19,082 nucleotides of DNA, from contig CAYPQM010000138.1 of NCBI GenBank assembly GCA_964412845.1, positions 1-19,082 of the forward strand, written 5' to 3'. Below are positions 13,903-19,082 of the stretch, in pieces (positions within the stretch are counted from its first letter, which is position 1; each line of letters starts with the position of its first letter). The notes under the pieces are model-generated. The model worked only from the letters and a program-made list of their open reading frames with translations. It had not been told where the DNA came from and ran no database searches. A program made the translations under genes and the position numbers. This stretch comes from JAWWPY01 sp964412845 (GTDB taxonomy: Bacteria > Actinomycetota > Actinomycetes > Streptosporangiales > Streptosporangiaceae).

Positions 13903-15912
13903 TCAGGAGCGCGGGCGGATGGGCAGGTCGGCACCGTCGCGGAGGAACAGCGGGATCCGGTCCAGCGGCGCCACCGCGGCCACGCTCTGCCCGCCGCTGG
14001 TTTCCTCGCCGGTCCAGGCGTCCGTCCAGCGGCTCCCAGCGGGCAGGTAGACCTCCCGGTCCCGGGCACCGTACTGCGTCACCGGCGCGACCAGGACGTC
14101 CGGCCCGAACAGGAACGCGTCGTCGACCTGCCAGGCCCGCGGATCGCCGGGGAAATCCACGAAGAGCGGGCGCATCGGCGGCAGCCCGTCAGCGTGGCAG
14201 GCCCGCATCTGCTCCATGATGTACGGCCGCAGTCGCTCGCGCAGGAACAGCATGTCGCGGATGCAGGCGTAGGCGTCGTCCCCGAAGGACCACACCTCAT
14301 TCGGGCCGCCGGTCTGCCGGATGCCGAACGGCATCCGGGGCTCCCGGAATCCGTGCAGCCGGAACAGCGGGCAGAACGCGCCGTACTGGAACCACCGCAC
14401 GATGAGTTCCTGGAACTCCGGGTCAGCGGGATCGCCGCCGTGGAAGCCGCCGATGTCGGTGGTCCACCACGGCAGGCCGCTCACCGCGACGTTCAGGCCC
14501 GCCCTGAGCTGCGCGCGCAGGCTGTCGAAATCGGCGGCGATGTCGCCGGACCACAGCACCGCGCCGTACCGCTGGCTGCCCGCCCATGCCGACCGGACCA
14601 GGCTGAGCACTTCGGTGTGGCCCTCGGCGAGCATGCCCTCGTGGAACGCCCGGGCGTGCTGCTGCGGGTAGATGTTGCCGACCTCGAGCCCAGGTCCCGC
14701 GTGATAGCGCAGGTTCTCCTGGAACCCGGGCTGCAGCTCCGGCTCGCAGGCATCGAGCCACCAGGCGGCGATGCCGTACGGCCGCAGGTAGTTGTCCCGG
14801 ATCTTGCGCCACAGGTACGAGCGCGCCTCGGGGTTGGTGGCGTCGTAGAAGGCGACGCCGACGGCCGCGGCCACGCCCTTGTCCGGCCAGTTCGCATGGG
14901 CCAGCGGCCCGTACTCGGTCCCGACCATCAGGCCGCGCTCGGCCATCTCGCCGTAGTTCTCGCTGAGCGGGCTCACTGATGGCCAGACAGAGACCGCCAG
15001 CTTGACGCCGAGCGAGCCCAGCTCCGCCACCATCGCCCCCGGGTCGGGCCACTCCGCCAGGTCGAATTTCCAGTCCCCGAGATGGGTCCAGTGGAAGTAG
15101 TCGCACACGATGACCGACAGCGGCAGCCCGCGCTGGGCGTACTCGCGCGCGACCTCAAGGAGCTCAGCCTGGGTGCGGTAGCGCAGCTTGCACTGCCAGA
15201 ACCCGGACGCCCAGTCCGGCAGCATGGGGGCGTGCCCGGTCACGTCCGCATACCGGCGGAGGATGTCCGCGGGCTGTCCCGCAGTGATCCAGTAGTCGAT
15301 CTGGCGGGCGCTGTCGCTGACCCAGCGGGTCCCGGTGGAGGCCAGTTCCACCCGGCCGATCGCCGGGTTGTTCCAGAGCAGGCCATATCCCCGGCTGGAC
15401 AGCAGGAACGGGATGGAGACTTCCGCGTTGCGCTGCACCAGGTCGAGCACGGCGCCCTTCTGGTCCAGCAGGCCGTGCGTGTGCTGGCCCAGGCCGTAAA
15501 TACGTTCCCCCGGGTAGGCGCGGAAACGCTGTTCCAGCCGGTGGTACCCGTTGCCGGCCGGGGTGAAAAGCCGCGGACCTGGCCACCAGAAGTGCAGCGG
15601 CTCCTCGGCGAGCAGTTCGTCGCCGGTCACAGTGCTGACGAAGCGCAGCTTCGCCTGGTACTGGCTGGCTTCCGGATCCTGGCCCACTTCCACCGCGATC
15701 GCGCCGTTGTAGAGGCTGGCCGAGCCGTTCTCGATCTTGATGCGGGCGTCCGGCGCATCCGGCGGGTCCGCGAGCGCGCCGGGCAGCCCGGACCTGACCG
15801 GGCCGATCGTCGCCCGGACCCTGATCGCGTCGGGTCCCCAGGGCTCGATACGCAACGTCTCCTGCCTGGCGCTCCATTCGAGGGCGTTGCCGCACTCACG
15901 GAAAGGGCTCAC
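13903..15912 (-). CDS. GH31 glycoside hydrolase, probable alpha-xylosidase (or alpha-glucosidase)
   Basis: Retaining alpha-glycosidase of 669 residues. An N-terminal beta-sandwich (about 1-215) contains YGLGQHTHGLLDQKG and precedes a TIM barrel (about 220-560) and C-terminal beta domains (VDDAFLFGPDVLVAPV). The proposed nucleophile is Asp387 in AWWLDACEPE and the acid/base is Asp457 in LWSGDIAADF. The PWWTTDIGGF barrel motif follows. The WLDxxEPE form is typical of the xyloglucan alpha-xylosidase branch, and the GH74 gene two genes upstream supports that substrate; alpha-glucosidase remains possible. No signal peptide is visible, so it is probably cytoplasmic, acting on imported oligosaccharides. 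The GTG start at 15912 has GAGGAGAG upstream. A degenerate CGAAGCGCTTCG-like site lies 50 nt before the start, and lacI is 83 nt upstream on the same strand. Confidence 0.9.
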   Translation of the reverse strand: MSPFRECGNALEWSARQETLRIEPWGPDAIRVRATIGPVRSGLPGALADPPDAPDARIKIENGSASLYNGAIAVEVGQDPEASQYQAKLRFVSTVTGDELLAEEPLHFWWPGPRLFTPAGNGYHRLEQRFRAYPGERIYGLGQHTHGLLDQKGAVLDLVQRNAEVSIPFLLSSRGYGLLWNNPAIGRVELASTGTRWVSDSARQIDYWITAGQPADILRRYADVTGHAPMLPDWASGFWQCKLRYRTQAELLEVAREYAQRGLPLSVIVCDYFHWTHLGDWKFDLAEWPDPGAMVAELGSLGVKLAVSVWPSVSPLSENYGEMAERGLMVGTEYGPLAHANWPDKGVAAAVGVAFYDATNPEARSYLWRKIRDNYLRPYGIAAWWLDACEPELQPGFQENLRYHAGPGLEVGNIYPQQHARAFHEGMLAEGHTEVLSLVRSAWAGSQRYGAVLWSGDIAADFDSLRAQLRAGLNVAVSGLPWWTTDIGGFHGGDPADPEFQELIVRWFQYGAFCPLFRLHGFREPRMPFGIRQTGGPNEVWSFGDDAYACIRDMLFLRERLRPYIMEQMRACHADGLPPMRPLFVDFPGDPRAWQVDDAFLFGPDVLVAPVTQYGARDREVYLPAGSRWTDAWTGEETSGGQSVAAVAPLDRIPLFLRDGADLPIRPRS

Positions 15913-15961
15913 GGTCAGCTCTCCTCGCAGGCTGATGGATCATGAAGGATCAGGAACGTTG

Positions 15962-15973
15962 CGAAGCGGTGCG
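15962..15973. promoter_or_regulatory. Degenerate LacI-type operator upstream of GH31
   Basis: CGAAGCGGTGCG matches the palindrome CGAAGCGCTTCG found twice upstream of lacI at 10 of 12 positions. It sits 50 nt before the GH31 start in the 83-nt lacI-GH31 gap, where a repressor could act on a GH31 promoter. Confidence 0.4.
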
Positions 15974-15995
15974 GTCGCTGGCCGGGCACCGGCGT

Positions 15996-17009
15996 TCAGC
16001 GGGCCAACGGGGCGGGCGCGCTGCTCGCGCGGACGGTGAGGGCCGGCGGTAGCAGGACGACCTCGCCGGTCCGGCCGTTTTCCAGCCGCTGCATGACCAG
16101 TTCGACCGCCCGTCGGCCCATCTCCTCGGCGGGGATGGTGACCGAGCTGAGGTGCGGTGACGTCTGCTCCGCGACCTGGTCCGGGCAGAGCGCCACGATG
16201 GAGACGTCCTCGGGGACCGTCCGCCCGGTGGTCCGCAGCACGCTCAGCACGGCCGGGATGATGGCTTCGTTCTGCACGATCAGGCCGGTGGTGCCCGGGC
16301 GTTCCTCCAGGATCCGGGTGACCGCGCCGGCCGCCGCCTCGTGGCTGCCCTCGCACGGCCGGTGCACCAGCCGGACGCCGCGCCGCGTGGCGCCATCCCG
16401 GACGCCCCGCAGCGTCCGCTCGGCGAATCCGATGTGCCGCTGATACACCGCCTCGGCCTCGCCGATGAACGCCAGCTCCCGGTGGCCCAGACCGGTGAGA
16501 TGCTCGACGCACAGGTCCCCGGCGGCCGCGAAATCCAGGTCGACGCAGGTCAGTCCCCTGGTATCGGACGGGACGCCGATCATCACGGCGGGGATGCCGA
16601 CGTCGAGGAGCATCGGAATGCGCTCGTCGTCCATGCTCACGTCCATCAGGATCATGGCGTCGGCCCGGGCACTGACCGCGACCCTGCGGATGCCCTCAGC
16701 GCCCTCGTCGTTCGTGAGCAGCAGCACATCGTGCCCGAACGTGCGGGCCGTGGTGGTTACGGCGATGGCGATTTCCATCATCACCGGGACGTACAGATCG
16801 CTGCGCAGCGGGACGACCAGGGCGACGATGTTCGACCGGCTGCTGGCCAGGGCCTGGGCGCCAGCGTGCGGGTGGTAGTTGAGCAGTTCGATGCTGTGCT
16901 CGACCCGGCGGCGGGTGCTCGCGGAGACAGTCCGCTTGCCGCTCAGCACGTAGGAGACCGTGCTGGCCGCGACACCAGCGTGACGGGCAACGTCCGCGAG
17001 TGTCGCCAT
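15996..17009 (-). CDS. LacI-family transcriptional regulator
   Basis: Sugar-responsive repressor of 337 residues. An N-terminal LacI helix-turn-helix (residues 2-25: LADVARHAGVAASTVSYVLS) and hinge helix region (about 45-58, GAQALASSRSN) precede a periplasmic-binding-protein-like effector domain (about 60-330). The latter is marked by VALVVPL, GHRELAFIG and DVSIVALCPDQVAEQTSPHLSSVTIP. The open frame continues upstream, but the ATG at 17009 is taken because it starts directly at the HTH and has AAGGGA upstream; the extra 124 residues are low-complexity intergenic sequence. It lies between GH74 and GH31 on the same strand. Two CGAAGCGCTTCG palindromes upstream suggest autoregulation and control of GH31. 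The likely inducer is a xyloglucan fragment, by inference from the neighbours. Confidence 0.93.
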   Translation of the reverse strand: MATLADVARHAGVAASTVSYVLSGKRTVSASTRRRVEHSIELLNYHPHAGAQALASSRSNIVALVVPLRSDLYVPVMMEIAIAVTTTARTFGHDVLLLTNDEGAEGIRRVAVSARADAMILMDVSMDDERIPMLLDVGIPAVMIGVPSDTRGLTCVDLDFAAAGDLCVEHLTGLGHRELAFIGEAEAVYQRHIGFAERTLRGVRDGATRRGVRLVHRPCEGSHEAAAGAVTRILEERPGTTGLIVQNEAIIPAVLSVLRTTGRTVPEDVSIVALCPDQVAEQTSPHLSSVTIPAEEMGRRAVELVMQRLENGRTGEVVLLPPALTVRASSAPAPLAR

Positions 17010-17079
17010 GGTGGTCCCTTCTGGTTGCTGCCTCCCGGCAGCACAACGCGGCGCGTCCCGGGAATCGGCCTCGCGCAGG

Positions 17080-17091
17080 CGAAGCGCTTCG
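17080..17091. promoter_or_regulatory. LacI-type operator O1 (perfect 12-bp palindrome)
   Basis: CGAAGCGCTTCG, a perfect palindrome with the central CG-rich core usual for LacI-family sites, lies 71 nt upstream of the lacI start. Upstream on the reverse strand a weak promoter is possible: TTGGAG (17156-17161) and GATATC (17133-17138), 17 nt apart. That would put O1 about 40 nt downstream of the start point, in a roadblock position. Confidence 0.75.
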
Positions 17092-17217
17092 ACATGCGCG
17101 ACCACATTGGCGGCAGGCCCCAAGGACTCCACGATATCACCGCCCAATCCTGGATCTCCAAGCCTTATCGCAGGTAGCGACGGCCATGGCGGCGTCGTCG
17201 GCATGACATGCGGCTCC

Positions 17218-17257
17218 GCTGGGATGGCGCACGGCACCGTCCGGGCACCATCCCAGC
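17218..17257 (-). terminator. Perfect 10-bp inverted repeat between GH74 and lacI
   Basis: GCTGGGATGG (17218-17227) is perfectly complementary to CCATCCCAGC (17248-17257), with a 20-nt loop that itself contains ACGG/CCGT. It lies between the two operator palindromes, downstream of GH74. No T tract follows. It may be a second terminator hairpin or an mRNA-stabilising element. Confidence 0.45.
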
Positions 17258-17275
17258 AGCCCTGCGTGGACCCCT

Positions 17276-17287
17276 CGAAGCGCTTCG
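17276..17287. promoter_or_regulatory. LacI-type operator O2 (perfect 12-bp palindrome)
   Basis: This is a second exact CGAAGCGCTTCG. Its centre is 196 bp from O1, and it lies between two strong hairpins in the GH74-lacI gap. Two identical 12-bp palindromes in 368 bp are unlikely by chance. The spacing would allow a tetrameric repressor to bridge both sites by looping; this is inferred. Confidence 0.72.
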
Positions 17288-17302
17288 CTTGCGGGGTCCG
17301 GG

Positions 17303-17350
17303 CACGGTGCGGGCGGGCAGCTGAGGAGGTGTCCGCCCACCCGCACCGTG
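17303..17350 (-). terminator. 16-bp stem hairpin after the GH74 stop
   Basis: The arms 17303-17318 and 17335-17350 pair over 16 bp, with one G-U wobble on the reverse-strand RNA and a 16-nt loop. The stem begins 27 nt after the GH74 stop. There is no U tract, but the length and position make it a good candidate terminator for GH74, separating it from lacI. Confidence 0.6.
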
Positions 17351-17377
17351 AGATGCCGCCCCGCGCGGTCAGCCGTT

Positions 17378-19082
17378 TCACCGGCTCCCTCCGGCGGGGA
17401 CCGCGCGCAAGATGCCCCGGCCGTTGGTGCCCAGGTAGAACAGGCCGAAGACGTGCGGATCACCGGTGATCGTCTGCCCGATCCAGGCGTACTGGTGCTG
17501 GTCATCGTTGACGCGGATCCAGCTGGTGCCCTCGTCGGTCGACCGGAAGACTCCCTGCACCCCGCCGACGAGGCCGGTCAGGTAGATGGCCGGGTAGTGC
17601 GCACCGGGCGCCGCCTGGCCAAATCCGAGAGTCGCCACCGTGGTCACACTGCTTACCAGGCCAAACGAGGTTCCGCCGTCGGTCGAGTGGTACAGCGCGC
17701 CTGAGCCGCTGGCCAGCCACAGATCGCCGGCCCGGCCGGGCACGGTGTGCAACTGCGGGGCGCTGCCGGACTCCTCGGCGCCCACGCCGGCGGGCAGTCC
17801 GCTGGCGGCGGCGCTGAAGCTGGCCCCGCCGTCGGTGGACTTCAGCACGGTGCCGGTGCCCGGATCGAACGCGTAGAAGACGCCGGATGTGACCGGGTCG
17901 GCCACCGGCATCAAGCCCTGGGTCAGGCCCGCGGCGGTCCAGGTGGCCCCGCCGTCGGTGCTGTACGCGGGGGCCGCGTCGGCCGGCGCCCACAGCACGG
18001 TGCTGCCGTTCGCGGACACGGCGGTCACCCCGGCGCCCGCCGAGCTCCCGGGCGGCAGCTTCATCGCGGTCCAGGTGGCCCCGCCGTCGGTGGACCAGTC
18101 GCCGCCCGACCAGCCGACCTCGGCCACGTCCAGCGGCGCCGCACCCGCCTCCCCGATGCTGGTGCCGCTGCCCAGGATGGGCTCGATCATCCCGGTCGCC
18201 GGGGAATGGCTGAGCGTCGAGTGGCAGAACCCGCCGAGGTCGCCGACCGCGCTGAGGAGCCGGCACGGCCCGGCGGCGGGCACCACCAGGTCGTTGACCG
18301 CGGTCTCCTCGATGCCGGTCGCGGCCGCGGAGGACCAGTGCGTGGTCCCGCCATGATCGGCGTTGGTCACGTCGTTGCTGCCGAAAGCGGTCGCCCCGGT
18401 GCCGTAGACGACGTGGCCCGGATCGAAGGGGTCGATCGCGACGCTTGCGATCCACCAGCCGAACTTCGGCGCGGCGCCCCAGGCCAGGAAGGGCGAGGCC
18501 GAGATGTCCAGCGTGGCGGTGGCGCTGACCGACTCCCAGGTCGCCCCGGCGTCGGTGGACCGGAAGATGTCATCGACCGGGAACCAGCGGTCGTTGGTGG
18601 CCACCATGACCGTGCCCGGGTGCTCGGGGTCGACGGCCAGGCCGCCGTAGCCTAAGGTCGGGTTGCCGCCGGCGCCTGGCACCTCAGGGGTGATGTTCGT
18701 CCAGGCGCCGCTGGCCGGGTCGTATTTCCACACCGCGCCGTTCGTCATGCCGTTCGGTCCGGGCTGATCGGAATAGTCCACGTAGAGCGTGCCGTCGGCG
18801 GCCAGGACCCCGTGCTGGGGCATCAGGCCGGCCGGCGCGCCCGGCACGGCCTGCCAGGTCGTGCCCGCGTCGGTGCTCTCATACAGGCTGGTCCCCGTGT
18901 CGGTGGCGGCGCCGACGAAGATGGTCCTGGTGGGTGTGCCACGGTGCCCGCCGGCCGGATCGAAGGTGACGAAGGACAGCCCGATGTCATCGGCGGAGCT
19001 GGTCACCGGGAAACTCGTCACCTGGGACCAGGTGGCCCCGCCGTCGGTGCTGCGCCACAGCCCGTTGACCGGAGTGCCCAGG
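17378..19082 (-). CDS. GH74 xyloglucanase, 5' end outside window
   Basis: Inverting endo-beta-1,4-glucanase family acting on xyloglucan, made of two seven-bladed beta-propellers. The frame is open to the window end, so the start and any signal peptide lie beyond 19082; the GTG at 19021 is internal (WRSTDGGATW precedes it). At least eight Asp-box repeats occur (RSTDGGATW, ESTDAGTTW, HSTDGGTSF, RSTDEGTSW and others). Family hallmarks are YGTGATAFGSNDVTN, GIEETAVNDLVVP, LLSAVGDLGGF and the C-terminal NDDQHQYAW...ITGDPHVFG...GTNGRGI. The protein stops ten residues after that last motif, so there is no C-terminal cellulose-binding module, unlike many Streptomyces enzymes. The catalytic aspartates are not assigned. 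The cluster with LacI and GH31 supports xyloglucan use. Confidence 0.92.
   Translation of the reverse strand, partial: LGTPVNGLWRSTDGGATWSQVTSFPVTSSADDIGLSFVTFDPAGGHRGTPTRTIFVGAATDTGTSLYESTDAGTTWQAVPGAPAGLMPQHGVLAADGTLYVDYSDQPGPNGMTNGAVWKYDPASGAWTNITPEVPGAGGNPTLGYGGLAVDPEHPGTVMVATNDRWFPVDDIFRSTDAGATWESVSATATLDISASPFLAWGAAPKFGWWIASVAIDPFDPGHVVYGTGATAFGSNDVTNADHGGTTHWSSAAATGIEETAVNDLVVPAAGPCRLLSAVGDLGGFCHSTLSHSPATGMIEPILGSGTSIGEAGAAPLDVAEVGWSGGDWSTDGGATWTAMKLPPGSSAGAGVTAVSANGSTVLWAPADAAPAYSTDGGATWTAAGLTQGLMPVADPVTSGVFYAFDPGTGTVLKSTDGGASFSAAASGLPAGVGAEESGSAPQLHTVPGRAGDLWLASGSGALYHSTDGGTSFGLVSSVTTVATLGFGQAAPGAHYPAIYLTGLVGGVQGVFRSTDEGTSWIRVNDDQHQYAWIGQTITGDPHVFGLFYLGTNGRGILRAVPAGGSR

Noticed and set aside
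13683..14069. Reverse-strand open frame across DUF2630 and the GH31 3' end
   Set aside because: Out of frame with GH31 and antisense to DUF2630; Arg/Pro-rich composition typical of shadows.
17010..17381. N-terminal extension of the LacI open frame
   Set aside because: It covers an intergenic region with operators and hairpins; the HTH begins right at the ATG at 17009 with a good ribosome site.
19019..19021. GTG at 19021 as the GH74 start
   Set aside because: The frame continues to the window end with an Asp-box repeat before this codon.

Overview
The window is GC-rich actinobacterial chromosome (third codon positions mostly G/C, GTG and TTG starts, a DUF2630 gene). The genus cannot be fixed from the sequence. 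There are no tRNA, rRNA, CRISPR or IS features; it is ordinary chromosome with two coherent functional blocks and a short mixed section between them.

Block 1 (1-10207) is a branched-chain amino-acid/serine biosynthesis cluster on the + strand: ilvB (5' end outside the window), ilvN, ilvC, serA, an unrecognised 67-codon ORF overlapping serA, leuB, ilvE and cimA (citramalate synthase). One reverse-strand GNAT acetyltransferase lies between ilvE and cimA. IlvB/IlvN/IlvC and IlvE make valine, leucine and isoleucine. CimA starts a threonine-independent route to 2-oxobutyrate, and LeuB can serve both that route and leucine synthesis. The main find is 5' of cimA. A 21-codon leader ORF (8435-8500) carries three consecutive Ile codons, two of them the rare ATT. 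An 11-bp stem followed by a T tract (8523-8557) comes next, then cimA. This looks like a ribosome-mediated, isoleucine-sensing transcription attenuator.

The middle section (10208-13841) holds an MFS transporter, a convergent phytoene-desaturase/PYROXD2-like FAD oxidoreductase and a DUF2630 gene. The stop codons of the MFS and oxidoreductase genes both lie inside one 19-bp tandem repeat. A separate 15-bp tandem repeat spans the ilvN stop and supplies three in-frame TAG codons.

Block 2 (13903-19082, reverse strand) looks like a xyloglucan-utilisation locus. In transcription order it has a GH74 xyloglucanase (5' end outside the window), a LacI-family regulator and a GH31 alpha-xylosidase/alpha-glucosidase. 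Two perfect copies of the palindrome CGAAGCGCTTCG lie between GH74 and lacI, and a 10/12 copy lies just upstream of GH31. The likely scheme is extracellular GH74 cleavage of xyloglucan, cytoplasmic removal of alpha-xylose by GH31, and repression relieved by an oligosaccharide.
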